This document shows, in pieces, positions 12,679-25,986 of a stretch of 64,000 nt of DNA. Where the stretch lies: assembly GCA_024529925.1 (NCBI GenBank), contig JAFEUB010000069.1:798501-862500 (forward strand), read 5' to 3'. Position 1 is the first letter of the stretch; every line of letters begins with the position of its first letter. The DNA comes from Ophthalmolycus amberensis (taxonomy: Eukaryota > Chordata > Actinopteri > Perciformes > Zoarcidae). Under the pieces are notes generated by a model. That model saw nothing but the letters and a program-made list of their open reading frames with translations, was not told the origin of the DNA and did not search any database. Position numbers and translations under genes: made by a program.

Positions 12679-14657
12679 TCCTATGGTGGATATATGTTGG
12701 GGGAATACCCTTATTCACTTTCTTGCCAAGACTTAGATGGCAAGATCGATGCTACTCAAATATCTGTGTGCTATTTATGGAGCTGTAGCCAGGGGGTGGT
12801 TAGCGTCAATTTCACAAGTTCAAAAATATGCTCACTGCACCTCTAAAAGTGAGCGATTAACATATTGTTTCTTGTTTGTTTAAGCTGTATGCAAATAGGA
12901 ATGTAAAATCCATAAGTTATCTTTTTTTTAAGCAGGCTCAGTTGTTTTTCCATGCTTCCCAGTCTGATACTAAAACGGTTCTTTGGTTAACTACAACACA
13001 AAACTATGAAAAAATGCTAAATAACCACACATACTTTAAGAAAACAGGATTTCTTTTAGACTGTAGGAAATTGCATCGTGTTTTTTTTAAAGTGGTGAAA
13101 GGACAAGTTTGATCTGATGTCTTCCTTTTTCATTAATGAATTAATGAATCCATTGGCGGTGTGATAAGCACTGTTTTATTGTACATCAATTGTCTTACCC
13201 CTTCTTTTTCGCATAACACTAGTACAAGCATCATCTTTATAGTACATGTGTATACACAGTACTCCAGTTACCACAGAATTACAATGTATGTACAAGAGGA
13301 AAGCAAGACAGAGATTAAAGAAGCCGTTTTGTGGTTTTACAAGCACAAGGACACAGTTACAAAATATCCTGCACCCTGTAAAGTATTTATCTGACTGTGG
13401 TAAAAGCTTGACTCTTGCCCTGCAAGGCTGCATTCCTCTCACTGCGATGCAGACAGGACCAATAGGGCAGTGGACACCACCACGTGAGCCTCGGCAGGCA
13501 ATGCTCGGCCTTGGGCCCTAATACTGCTGCAGCTGCAGGCGGAACGCTGCAGAGGAGCAAAGTTTTGAGCTGTAATGGCGCTCCAGTGTCTGTCTGGAGA
13601 TTGATTTAAAATGGATGACCGAGCACAAGCTCTGTAACCTCTGGACAAGCTTCCTCCACTCTGCCTGCAGAAGGCGCTCAGAGGGGACACTCCCACATGT
13701 GCGCACATAAACACTGCTTTAAGAGTGTTAAAAGGTGATTTGTTTACATATGCACACTCTGTAGGCGCTTACCAGCTACATTAGACTGTGGGAGATATAC
13801 TGTATTTGAGTCTACTTTTCCATCTTAGTTAATCGTCTGTGATCCGGAATCTGGTTCACTTCTGTCACTACCTGATCCGGCCCAGCTGTTTGATCTTTTC
13901 CCAGCTGCTTGCCTACCCAGAGTGACTTGCGGCAAGACCCGACCCGACTGCCTGAGATTGGCTACTTGCTGCTAAATGCTAACGTTAGCCTGGCTTTGAT
14001 GCTAGCCTGCGCATCGAACTCGACCGACCAGGGAGGCGCTACTCAGCTGTTAATAATATTAATAACGAGTATTCTTGTTTTATTTCATCTTCACATATTT
14101 TCATATTTGTGAGAGGCTGCCATACTAATATGGATTATTGTACAAACTTTCACAACTGCCAATACTCAAAAAATAGACCTCGCCTCAAAAATGATCAGCA
14201 TTGAATTTAATGACGAAACAGTATACATAAAAGTAAATGAAAACAACGTATTGTTGTTCAGACCGGGTAGCCTACCATGGGACTATAGGGGGGAAAAAAT
14301 GTGTGAGCTACCCCGGCTGAGTCGCTCCTTCCAGGCCCGTCTAGCGCGAAACACTGGTTAGCATCTTAGCTAACATTAGCAGCTTGTAGCCAATCAGAGG
14401 CAGAGTAGGGGCAAGGCATGCTGGGTAGGCAGATTGGGCAGCTGGGACTGACCAAGTACTGACGGAGACAAAGCAAAGAATATTTTAGTTGGGGGTTATT
14501 AAGCATGGAAATGGCTTATTTCTTTGGCTTGCTATGGCCTCTGTATGACTTGCACTCTGGTGGAGCTCACGGCAGGGCAGACAGAGAGAGCGAAGCTCTT
14601 GGGGGGGAAAATGAAAGCTACATAGGAAGCAGGGGAAGGGAGGGGTGGAGTGTGTGT

Positions 14658-14688
<31 letters not shown>

Positions 14689-17088
14689 GCTTTGCAGCCA
14701 TCTGCTTTTGTGCCAACAGTTGGTTACTGTGGCAACCAGTAAAAAGTCATTATCTTTAATTTACACTGTGGCAGGTTCAGGTGTTTCCAATTGTCTCTCT
14801 GCAGTGACTCACCCACAGTTGGCAGCGGTCCTTCCGCTTCATTCTGGGGCTCTTCATTCCTTTTTTTCTCTCCTGCGTCATCCTTTCTTTTAGTGTGCTG
14901 TGTACCTCTTTATTCTCTGTAAGGTTATCCTGCTCCTATAGGGCATGATGCATCTGTGCGATATGAGATGAGAGAAATGAGAGAATGATTTAAAGAGAAC
15001 AACAGCAGCATAATAACAATTGAATGGCAGCGGAGACGACCGTGGGAAAGGTGAAGGGCAAAGAGGTAGAGAAAGTGGTTGTCTAGCCTTCTTAAGAGCA
15101 TCTTATTTCTTTCATGTTGAGGCTTGTCATGGCGGCAGCAGCAAGAAGCTGCGGATGAGCGATCGTAAAGTAGCCCTGTCTGTGTACCATTAGCCGACCG
15201 CAAGTGCTAAGCACTTACCAGAAGCTGCTTGTGTTAACCTCCTCCCCCAGATGCTAACTCTCTCCTTCTCCCCTTCTTACCTTACTTTGCTCAAAACTCT
15301 TCTTGTCCTCTCATAGTACCTTTCAGTTCCTCATGCATGATGCCAGACACTCGCCCTTGCAATACATCTGCATCCAACAGACTTTTGTTCTTTTCTTTGG
15401 GTTATTTAATTGCTCTCTTTTATAGGTTGGGACACCCAAGTTCTTGAAAAATTGCATTTACTGTTGGAAAATAATTTCTTTCTCTTTGTGCCACTCACAA
15501 TAAAAAACACAATTTGCTCCGGTGTCTACAAACACATACATGCCTTCAAAAAACATTTGTAGTTTTCGAATCCACTTTATAATAACGAGCCGTTTTTTGC
15601 CAACATCGCTAGATGGGTCGATCAGTTTGTGGGTACAATTCAATGACAAAATAATTACACAAACAAAGCCAGCGATTGTTTTGTCTACCGCTCTTGTTTG
15701 AATCAGGTTTGTGCTGTTACCTACCAGAGAGCCTGTCAAAAGCAGCTGACAGTGCAGTGTCCAGGCGCACCTTTTATTACTGTTGAATGCTTTATTAGCC
15801 TTCCGCAGGCCAGTGAAGGATTGAGGGGATTGACTTGAGATGCAAGTGGACGTGGCACCTATTGACTAGTTTGTGCGACTGGCTGTGATGATGCCATAAG
15901 CATACTGCCGCTCAGACCGGCCCATTAGCACGTAGGCTCCACACAGCAGAACATGACGAGAACACATCCAACGCGGCGTTCACAGCCTCGCAGTGATGCA
16001 CAGTGGCTCCTGGAAGACGGCGTTTTCACAGCCAACACTGTTTCTGAGCTTCGGCAGGAATTGGTTTATATCGTTTTGCATTTCCCATTTGGCCCAATGT
16101 TGTCTCTTTTTAATTTCTGTCATTTTTTGATTTAATTGGTCTCAAGATTCAGCGGTGCCTGAACATCTCTCCCGGCATGGAAGAGACAAAAAACACTTTC
16201 TCTATTTAAGCAGAGAGCAGGCAATGTTAGAAGGAGTGTTTATGCGAGAGATGAGAGCGTGCCGTATCTACGGTAGAGCAACTGATGTAGGTGTTGGGTT
16301 TGAGTGTGTGTGTGTGTGTGTGTGTGTGATGACCATCTGTCACCTAGTAACAGTTTGTGTGATCTCTGGACTGGTAGATCTCCCTGTTGGGATCATAACA
16401 CCTGATTATATACAAAGCCTCGGGGTTACAAGCCCAGATGGAAAAACTTAAGCAACATTATATTCAAATGGAGAAGTCTTTCTGAATCCCGTGTATTTAG
16501 TATAATATGTCTTGGCTGATGAGTTTCAGCAGATGGTGCAGGTTATTAAAGGCTCTCTAGTTGATATACAACATTGTGTGCCTACGTTTAACGTGCAAGG
16601 AATATTTCGATTGCCTCTCGACAGCTCGTCGTGTCAACGGCGATATATGAGAGCAGTGCAGAGCAGCGGCCGTTAGCTAACCACGCTAACCTAACCCACG
16701 CGAAACGCACACGCGGCTATGTCAACAAAGCAAGGAGAAGCTTGTATAAAAACACACACAGAGGCAAAGGGACTTCATTCTCTGCTCAGGTAGACATTAC
16801 TACACTTTGTCTTTACATAGCGAATCATGTTTTGCTGCTATATTAATGTTCAGAATGTTAATTAAAGCTCCTTTTAAGGTTTTGGCTAATCGTGCTTAAT
16901 CATGATTTGATTTATTTTGGGAGTCGAGTCATTTTTCTAGCTAGCCACTTTTAAATGGGTGCAAATGAAATATGGTCATGAATATTTTGGCAACTGGTAT
17001 TTAAAGTCAAATCCAAGCAGCAGCCCTTCTGCATGATTCATTCTACCCCATCTTTCCACCACCCCTCTAAAGCACGGGATGCAAAAGA
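12679..17088. other. Non-coding, upstream or intron 1
   Basis: No coding exon was recognised. Contents: a second gctaacgttagc palindrome (13978-13989) in a block with many GCTA/TTAGC words (about 13900-14450), the GT array plus 18-base G run (14650-14689), and a TG array (16305-16328). Confidence 0.7.
14650..14689. repeat. (GT)n followed by G18 homopolymer
   Basis: A GT array (14650-14671) runs directly into 18 consecutive G (14672-14689). The Gly/Val/Cys open frames over it are artefacts. Confidence 0.95.
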
Positions 17089-17307
17089 TAGAGCTGTTCT
17101 CGACCGAAGAAATTCTTAGTCGACTTAACTCTCATACCACAAAGAATCGCACAAAAGCACCACTTTATGTTCTCTAAAGTACCTTGGAAATGAGTCATTC
17201 GGCATGAAATAATGCAGAAAATATAACCGATCGATTAAAGAAACCGTAGCCGACTAAGACCAAGACAAACGATTAGTCGACTAATCGAGCATTAGGGGGA
17301 GCCCTAG
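17089..17307. mobile_element. Non-autonomous hAT-like element
   Basis: About 219 bp are bounded by imperfect inverted ends: tagagctgttctcgacc...ttagtcgac on the left, and the inverse of gattagtcgactaatcgagc...gccctag on the right. The internal sequence is non-coding. The GTCGACTAATCG core and AGGGCT termini are typical of short fish hAT MITEs. No clear 8-bp target duplication is visible. Confidence 0.5.
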
Positions 17308-18040
17308 CAGAACACATGAGTGAACGCAGCCCATATGCTGCACGATGGAAACTTTCTGTCATTGTAAGACAAGACAATGAAAGCTGTGCGGCTGCAATCA
17401 AGTTATTGTTGCAATCACAACCCTCCCTCCCAGCAGTCGATCACAGATAACACATCTATTAGACAGAAACCCACTCTAGCACATAATGAGCACTCCACTA
17501 AAAATGGTTTGATAATGACAATTAAATTAAAGGTAATGCAGTCGGTCTGTCCCTCACAAATCAGTGTTTTATGTGAATGGCTTTGTCTGCCTGGGAGTGG
17601 AATTGAGGCTTTGAGTAAGTGCGAGTCACTTTGTCGAGTTATTCGAAATTTATGAAATATGGAGTTATGTTTTATCAAGACACACACTCTGACTGCACGA
17701 CGCCTTTCCACCCAGAGGTCAGAGTGCAGCTGTATCTGCAGTAGTTTCGTTTCTGTTCAGCAACTTTTCTGCTGTAATATCCCTTCAGCAGTATGAGAGC
17801 GCGGCTCCTTTTCTGGTTTACAGGCTCTTTTTATAGAGGAAATCTATTATGCACAGTCTAATTTTATTTGGAAACGGAGAGAATGTGCTCTACGCAATTT
17901 TCACTTCACACTAATGCACCAAGACATGAACACGTATATTAACACAGACGAATATAGAATTTTTTTTGTTTGAAAAACAGGCGTAGACATGAAAATATTC
18001 ATCAAATGATATGATGGGAGTCTCCAGTTCTTTAAAGACA

Positions 18041-18042
<2 letters not shown>

Positions 18043-18073
<31 letters not shown>
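18043..18073. repeat. (CA)n microsatellite
   Basis: An uninterrupted CA array of 31 bases. Confidence 0.95.
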
Positions 18074-18076
<3 letters not shown>

Positions 18077-18834
18077 TGTCAAACCAATTACCGTACAATA
18101 GCATCTACAATCGGAGGCTCACTCAGGTGGAAGATTTAGCAGCTGGATTTGAAGACCCGCCCCCGAATCCCTCTCCTCTCGGAAGAGGGCAAAATGCCGT
18201 CATATTTAACCACACCACTGTTGAGCGCATTGGACATATTTGCGTACGGTCTATATCTGCCTGTGTTGTAGCTGTTTGTTTGTGCTGTTGCATCGAGTTT
18301 GGCTGGGAGGACGGGACAGCTGTATTGGATGTCTGAATGTGTGTATACAGTTGTGCTGATGCTGACAGGCATTCTAGCAGGGGAGCAGGGATCAGATGTA
18401 TGCTGATAACACCGGCAGCAGACAGTCTGCTACAGTCTGACAAGGGGCTGGGCCACGAGGTTGGGTACTACTGCTGAGAGAGAGAGACGGAGCACAGCAG
18501 AGACATGGTAAGCCGGAGGAAGACGGGAAATATAGGCAGAATTAGACGAGGGCCAGGGGGCATCGAAATAAATGAGTAAGGCAGTTCATGCCCGGCAGAG
18601 GGAATTAAGTGGGAGGGAGAGCAGAGGCCCACAGATGAGCTTTTGTGCCAAAGGAAAACACAGGACTTGTCTGTCTTTCTGAGCGTGCATATAAAGCAAC
18701 ACTTGTTGTTGTTGTTGTTTAGGTTGTGTAGCCTGTTGAACAGGGAGTTTCTGGAGCAAATGTTTCCATCTACCAGTGTTTGGTTCCCCATATCCCATGC
18801 AGCTTTGCCTATCGAACGGTTTTTATTTTTTTTA

Positions 18835-18960
18835 ACTAGATCATCCAAGAGTTTCCCAAACCAAAGATGCTCTCTTCCTTGCTTGTTTCGTCGGACCAAC
18901 AGTCCAAAACCCAAAGTTATTACATTTACAATTACCGTATATAAAGCCTCACATCTGAGA
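18835..18960 (+). mobile_element. Diverged hAT-like MITE fragment (second copy)
   Basis: The phrase CTTGTTTCGTCGGACCAACA followed by GTCCAAAACCCAAAGTTATT matches the inner part of the same abundant fish MITE family suggested at 3146. Ends are approximate. Confidence 0.5.
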
Positions 18961-21900
18961 AGCAGAGATGTTCAGCTCATCTTGTCTGATAAATGAATTC
19001 AACAATGAACCAATTCATTTTCTATTATTCAACAAAAACAATCAATCCACCGATGATTCAAGCTCCGTCTGCATCAAAGAGAAAATTCAACATCCGGTGA
19101 AAGTGAACTGATTAAAGTGACTGAAATCAAACAAAGCAGCAGGTGAAGGGCAGAGAACTGGTGTTGCGGTCAGCTAAGTTGCGGCTGCAGAAACACTGTG
19201 ACCTCTCACATTCACTTTATCGGTGCTGGTACCAAATGTATAACTGTCATCGTCGATGTTTCCTGCACATTATATTTAGCTGTGCTATCAGTGAGGCCTT
19301 CTGGTGCAATTGAGGAGGTTTCACCACAGTGACACACTCCTCCTTCTCTGCCCTTACCGCTCTCGCCCTCCACTCTCTAAATAGGCTGCCCATTCTTTCA
19401 AGATCCTTTCTTTATCTGACTTAAACCTTAAACTCTTCGTCCGTCTCCGCTCCGTGAACACTTCAGCCTTGAATTTCATCTTCTCTGCCCTCTTCCTTTT
19501 GTCTTATTCCTGATATGCTGCATTCTCCGTTGTTGACTGAATGTTTGTTTGCAGTCTTTGTCCCTCGCATCCTTTTTTTCTGCTCTTGTCCTGCATCCTT
19601 CCTTCCTCCCTCTGTCTGTCTGTCCACCTTTCTCCTCAGGGGGCCCATCAGTAACTGTCCCTCTATCTCTGCAGTGCCAGGCGAAGGGAGGGGGGGAGGG
19701 GGGGGAAGTGGCTACATGGCGGCTTCACTTTAGGTTACTATAAACTATAATACACTGAAGACGTAGGCCGCAGCAGACAGGTGTGGAATACATAACATAA
19801 ACTGTATGTAAAATGAATTTTATTAGAAGATATGGAACAGCTAATTGTTCACTTCATGCACACACTTAATGTGTTTCTGTGTCAGTGGGTCTGTGTGCAC
19901 ACTTTGGCAGTGGTGTGATAGAGCGGCCGTGTGATCATCAGATCATGCTAATGCTCAGACTGCACCACTTGTGATCCTGCAAAGGGAAAGATGGAAATAG
20001 CTGCAGGTAATCCATGGTGCCCATAATCCCAGTCACAACTGACCAGCTCTCCTGGATCAGGACCTGGATATGTAATATCTCTGTGTTTGTGGGCAGATAT
20101 GTATTTTTGTGTGATGCAAAACATGCTAAATGAATGGAAGGGACATAGGTTCAGCCTGTGCTGAGCTTTTGTGGTACTTAAAAGTATTTTCTTCTCATTG
20201 GAATAATTCATTACTGTTGGATTTGCTCAGGTGGTTTGGTTGGTCATGGTGAATACTGTCCATCAACCAAAACGAACAGGTGCAGCATGCACCGAGGGTT
20301 TGTTTTACATCAATGAAAACATGGCGGAGGGTCAATGACAGCGCTCTGATTAAGGTATTGGCTCGTGTGTAGTGCTGCTAATTTTATTTGTTTCCAATAC
20401 AAAACTTGGTGAAATGATTTCAGTGTGTATATCAGTACTATCTGAATGTTTCAGCACATTTGAAACAATACGTCGATAATACTGAAAACAATTTCTATTT
20501 TGGTCATTATGACACTGATATGAAATTTTCATACCGTTTCCTCTATGATGGAAACACGGAGGATATTTGTGTTTCCTGTTTGGTGAGTGCTAGATTGATG
20601 TGCTGCATTTGTGGAAGAGACAAATGACTTCTGTTTTAGCGAATACACCGAGTCACACTGCACCACAGAGCACTTTATATAAAGTGTGTTAAATGTGGTG
20701 TAGAGCCAGACTTCTCCATATATATTCTTTGAATCATTTGTATGGTTGTGTGTGCATCAGCCGTTATGTGCTACATATCTTCATTACGTTGTTTTGGACT
20801 CATCGTCCATGTTTTATTCTGTACATTCATTTGTGTGTTTATACCCTTGTGAAGTGAGCACAGTCTGACCCCCGCACCCCAACCCTGCCCACGACCCTAG
20901 TTTTTTACTAATGGACAACAAGTCTCCAGAGGAGGAGCATAAGGGAGTAGGAAGGGTGTGGGATAGAGTGTTGGAGACGGGGAAGAGTTGGAATGAAGAA
21001 AATCTTGACAGATGGGAAATCTATATGATGAGGGTAATGTTTGTGGCTGAGCGCAGGAGACACAGAAAAACAATAAGGTGGAGGAGAGAGGAAGTACGAC
21101 TGGTTGCAGACTTGCATCATGCAGAAGGAGTGAGAAGGGGAGGGAAAACCTGCAGCAAAGGGAGGGCTAGCCAGTCCCGAGCCTTAGAGAATAAGGGAGA
21201 GAGAGTTTTTCCCTCTCTGCCGCTCTGTCATCATCATCACCATCACACTGCTTCATGACTATTTCATGACCTTTTGTTTCTGTCAACCCCCAGCCTTCCT
21301 GGGTGTATAATACTGTACAACCAGAGGGCTTTGCTCGGAAACCGTGCAGGCGATCTTCCGCGTTTATTTTGGATTTTCCTCTTACTCCGTTTGAGATCCA
21401 GCTTACCCTCATGGTTATCTCATTCAGTCCATGTGCACTCATTTAGGCTAATACGTCAAAGCAATAATGATTTATTTTGCCATGTCAACACACGCCTGAC
21501 TGACAATTACTCCCAGGCTAACTCTTCTTGCTCTGTTCTGAAAGGAATGCAGCCACCCCGTGAAGGCGACATGGTCTCTCCGTATGAGCAGTGAACGTAG
21601 CCTCTTCCCTGCTGCCCTTTGTAGCACGTGTTATGGTGAACTTCACGCCCTGCCGCCCTAGCATTAGCTTCAGGCTGCACTCCCAATACCCTATAGATGC
21701 ATCCTATCTTCCTTGGCCTCTCTTGTCCGTGAGACAAGTCGGTGACCTAGAAATGGCTGGTTCAGCCAGGCCAAGATTGGCTGTCTTAACTGTGTTTTGA
21801 CTGTTTTCAACCAATAGATTTGTAAATGCTTGTCGGAGAAAGGGAGGAGAAAAGGCAACGGGGAAATGGACATGCGGTATTTGGGTATGTCCTCCCTGTA

Positions 21901-23734
21901 GTGCTGTTTGTGAATAGGCAGGGGGAGAGAGAGATGTGAAGGGTCAGACCCTGACCCTTAACTCATGCAGGCCTCACCACGCCCTCCCCCCCTCTTCCCC
22001 GAGGGGATTCCAATGTGCAGCTCACATGACCCAGGCCACTGACCCCTCTCCCCTTCCCCTCATACCCATTCTTCTCTATACCCCCATCCTCTCCATGTGC
22101 ACTAACTTCCCGCCCTCAGTCTCCTCCCCCCCCCCCCAACTCCTTCCACTCCTTCCTGCATCTCTTTTACCCCCTCAAACTCTCTCTTTCTCATATTCTG
22201 CTTGCCCTAATGTTTCAGAGTCGGAGGCAGATGCAACGCAGGCCCTAACCTATCTCTGCCTCAGCCCTAAACCGCCCTGGGCCTCGAGACGGTGGTATGT
22301 TGCTGGACATGCGCACCAGGCGCCAGGCCTCGGGGTGAACTGGGAGACTTGCTGTCTGAGTGCTCTACAACTGGACTTGCTTCACTAAGGCTAGTTTAGC
22401 TCAGGCAGTGGTGTTTTTATAGGTCTGTGGAAAGAGTAAATATATTCCCAAAATGACCAGATCTATTGTGTGTGTGAAATGCTGCACTTCGACTGCCAGC
22501 ACACACAGGCTGTTGAAACAAGCCGAGTTGTGCAGTTGTAACGTCACATATATTCAATGTTTCTGTCCGTCGGGCTTGGGCACGGCAGCCAGTCTCCGGA
22601 GAGATTATCTGCTGCTGTTATGAGTTTAAACCACTGCATCCTCACATCACTTGAAACTGAATTCTGAGCTGTATGTTTGCTACTCACACTGACATGTCCC
22701 TCGGACAGACCAGGGACAAAATCAGAACTGCATTATTTCTCTTTTGTTTGACATTCCTTTTGTGGAAATTGCATAAAAAAACAGCTCTTTCTCCCTCTCA
22801 CACTCACGCACACACGCCTAACCTGCACTCTACCGCAGTGAGTGTGTTAGTTAACCGTCACAAAATGTGTACGAACTTGTAGATTGACATGCATGGTACA
22901 TACATACATAGGAACATTCCTAGATAATGATAGGTGGGGTCAGTAAAGCAGATGTTAGCAATGCATCTGTGAGAATGTTGAGCCTGGCTAGCCTCCAGGT
23001 CCGAAGGGACATTAGGAGTGCTTGACTTTATTTAATCCAGACACGCTCACAACTGGTCACAAACATGACCTATTTCACACAAGAGACGCTCATCACAAGG
23101 TAGTTGCATAGGATCAAAAAAAATGGCCTGTGTGTGCATGCATGTGTGCACTTTTTTGTGTAAACTCATATAGGCCATTTGTGCAAATGTGGGTCTCCAT
23201 ACTTATCTGTATGTAACACACCCTCTGTCAGCCGAGTAGGCAGCTACTCCGAGCATGTCGCAACGGTTCAGTCTGTGCAGAGATGCAGATCACGGCAACC
23301 TTTTGCAATAGCAGAGCCCTTTTGTTTGACTTCCAAAAGTAACTATATACAATTTAGAACATAGTTAATGATAAAACGTTATACATTATTCTAGATGTCA
23401 GAGGTATCTATTGTATGAATTCCACATCATAATTGAATGCCTATGAACCTGGTCAGTGTGTAGCACAGGTATCGTGTAGATACAGGATATACAAATGATG
23501 ATTAATAGGCTGGATACATGTTCTCTTTAGCCAATATATAATATAACAATATCCAGGGGCAGCAAGTCATGTTTTTTTGGTGGCTGATTGCAGTTTAGGC
23601 TGTCTGCTCTGTGTTGTGAGCATGACTAGGTCAGGACACAGGTGTGCTTTTAACCTGCGGACTCCAGCTCTGTAGATACGACACCTGCAGTTCTTCTCAT
23701 CTAGTCAAGGCTGTATATACAACTGGATGTTGGT

Positions 23735-23735
<1 letters not shown>

Positions 23736-23802
<67 letters not shown>
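23736..23802. repeat. (CA)n microsatellite, 67 bp
   Basis: An uninterrupted CA array, the longest in the upstream half of the window. Confidence 0.97.
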
Positions 23803-23804
<2 letters not shown>

Positions 23805-25877
23805 ATAGATGAGGAAATACACATGTATGCAGTCAACCTACTAACTTACAAGAGAGTCTGGAAAGACACGATTTTGAATTAACCATAATTCCAAGGTTAT
23901 ATACCTACTTGAAGAATATAGACCAGCAAGTCTGGCCGAGCACAACACACAGCACCATCCCTTATTACTAACACAGAGACTGAGTCCCTCTTTGGGGGCC
24001 TTGATCCATTTTTCATGCATTTTTCCTCTGCAAATATCAAAACACAAGACTTTCTTTTTGATATTGATTCCTTTTTGTGCTGGCACTTGGTTATACACCT
24101 GGGATGTCTTGCTTCTTTAATGTTAATTCAATGTCACAGTCTGATCAGAATTTGCTTTAGTGAAACTCAGGTTTTCAAGGCCATAACTGTCGGCTTTGAA
24201 CTTCAATTAGTGGCTCAGCTTTCAAGTAAAACCAAAAAATGTACAGTATATGCAGGAGTAGTCAGTACACCGCAGCTGTGAGGCTGCTTTTTATCTACAG
24301 TGTGTTCCACTGTAGTGAGTTTAGTGAGTTTCTTACTCCTCCTTCCATTTCCTTTTTATTGTCTCGCCCCCTGGTGTAGCAGCGTTGGGCTTTGAAGTTC
24401 ATCTTTGCGCATCCACAATTCTGTGTTGTCTGACAAACTCGATTCAGCAGCAGTGAAGGCTTTGTCTGCTTTTGTGCTCTCTGTCAAAAGAGCTATTCAT
24501 GATTAATAGTGGTTTTAATGTCTGTTTTACGACATTAACGCCTCAGTTATGACATGGAGGGGGTGGTCTTGTACTGCAAGTCTGTTTGCTGGCTGTCTTG
24601 AAAGATTTTTATTCCTTTACAAATTGTGCTGTCAAAGAGGGCCATTCCATGAAGAGCATTCCCCACCCCTCGTCCTTTCTCTTGTTGTTTTTCTACTGAT
24701 GGAATAAATTAAACTGTGATTGGCCAGTCTACTAAACCTCTATCTTTCTATGTGCTATTGTTTTCATTTCTTTTTTTCATATTTGTGCCCAACAGTCTGT
24801 CAAAACATGAAGATTGCAATACATTTTTAGGACATTTTCATATTGTTAACACTCCCCCAGCCACGAACCCCACCCTATGTCTTCATGACTAACTAATAAT
24901 GCAAACAATATTGATACCAAGCAGCACTACAGTAAAAGAAAAGAAAAGGGAGGTTCATCAGCATACCTTTTAAAAGAACAACAGGCTTTCTTAATTAACA
25001 ATGGCTGTGCGTGATGAAAGATCAGTTCTGGATATTGTCTGTTGTTGATGTGGTCCAGAATTTGGCTCCATATTTTCCTTCATCTACTGTAGGTAAATAT
25101 GTTGAGACATTAGTGATGGTGCATCAGCCAAGTCTGATCGGTCTGATCGGCTTGCAGAGTGCTGTATAGTGAGAAACATAGGAAAACATGTTTTTGATGG
25201 AGACGAGGCAGCCAACAGGCAGTGCAGCCTTTTAAAATGCAGATGGCTTTCCCTAGTTGGCCAATTAGTAACTTTAGCTCTGGAACACTTATCTGCTTTC
25301 ATCTTCTTGTGTGTGTCTTTCATTTTGGTTGCAGGGAGCTTAGTGAGCCGGTTTTCACAAGTGTGTGGTGGTAGTGCGTGTGCATGTGTTTGTGTGCACA
25401 TTAATACGTCTGTTTCTGCAATACCGAAAACTCCACCTAACTTTATTCTACCGCTACTGGCAGTGAGACGACTAACCATAGTGTTAGATGTTGGATAATA
25501 CGCCAAAACACACACAGAGTCTCAACGAACATAGGAATGAAATGTGGAAGGCACCATTGTTAGCAGTGCGATCCTGGCAGTATAAAAATTAAATGAGGTA
25601 AATGATGAAAAATTGCCTTTTACTGAGCTACAGCTGGGTTAAGTAATGTGCAGCATTCCAGCAGCTTTGCCACTGACCTCAATCTTTTCCGGAAACATTC
25701 AGTAGAGAAATAGGATCACAAATTAAACATTAACAGGACATAGGCGCGCAGAAGGAATTTAGATGAGTGACACAATAGCTCTCTAATAATAAAGCCTGTC
25801 ATTGGAATGTGTTTTTCTTCTGTATTTCTGTAGATTAATTATATCTCTCCATTTTTCTCTCTCTATCTGTCATGCAG

Positions 25878-25985
25878 GGCCAGACACCAGCCCAGTGAGA
25901 TACTCTTGCATGGAAACCGCTTTTTCCCTGGCAGTCCTTTCCTCTCCCTAGAGCTACTGGCCAGGATGAGCCTCTGCCAGCATTG
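25878..25985 (+). other. arhgap35: arhgap35 5' UTR portion of first coding exon
   Basis: A likely acceptor (pyrimidine-rich tctctctatctgtcatgcag) ends at 25877, leaving about 108 nt of 5' UTR before the ATG. Upstream non-coding exon(s) are expected, since mammalian ARHGAP35 has a distant 5' exon, but none could be identified in the window. The UTR holds two short uORFs, at 25910-25951 and 25966-25986. The exact acceptor is inferred. Confidence 0.7.
25910..25951 (+). promoter_or_regulatory. uORF 1 in arhgap35 5' UTR (13 codons)
   Basis: The ATG at 25910 opens a reading frame METAFSLAVLSSP ending TAG at 25949-25951. It is in a different frame from the main ORF and lies wholly upstream of it. 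It would count as a uORF only if the acceptor at 25877 is used. Confidence 0.5.
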
Positions 25986-25986
25986 A
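25966..25986 (+). promoter_or_regulatory. uORF 2 overlapping the arhgap35 start (TGATG)
   Basis: ATG 25966 followed by AGC CTC TGC CAG CAT TGA encodes MSLCQH. Its stop TGA (25984-25986) shares its A with the main ATG at 25986-25988. This is a six-codon uORF with an overlapping stop/start, an arrangement compatible with termination-reinitiation. The sequence is direct; the function is inferred. Confidence 0.55.

Larger units (their letters stand above)
17308..25877. other. Non-coding, immediately upstream of first coding exon
   Basis: No coding exon was recognised. Contents: CA array (18043-18073), a MITE fragment at about 18835-18960, purine-rich sequence near 20920-21200, pyrimidine-rich sequence with a C12 run (22126-22137) and a 67-base CA array (23736-23802). 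The last 100 bases become pyrimidine-rich and lead into the acceptor at 25877. Confidence 0.7.

Noticed and set aside
1..25877. AP2S1 or a first non-coding exon of arhgap35
   Set aside because: No AP2S1-like peptide is seen, and no CpG-island promoter or convincing non-coding exon with donor could be identified. The 5' exon probably lies outside the window or cannot be recognised by eye.
25983..25985. TTG as the arhgap35 start codon
   Set aside because: The in-frame TTG gives an apparent MMMA start as in human, but eukaryotic initiation there is unlikely with ATG codons at 25986 and 25989 directly following.
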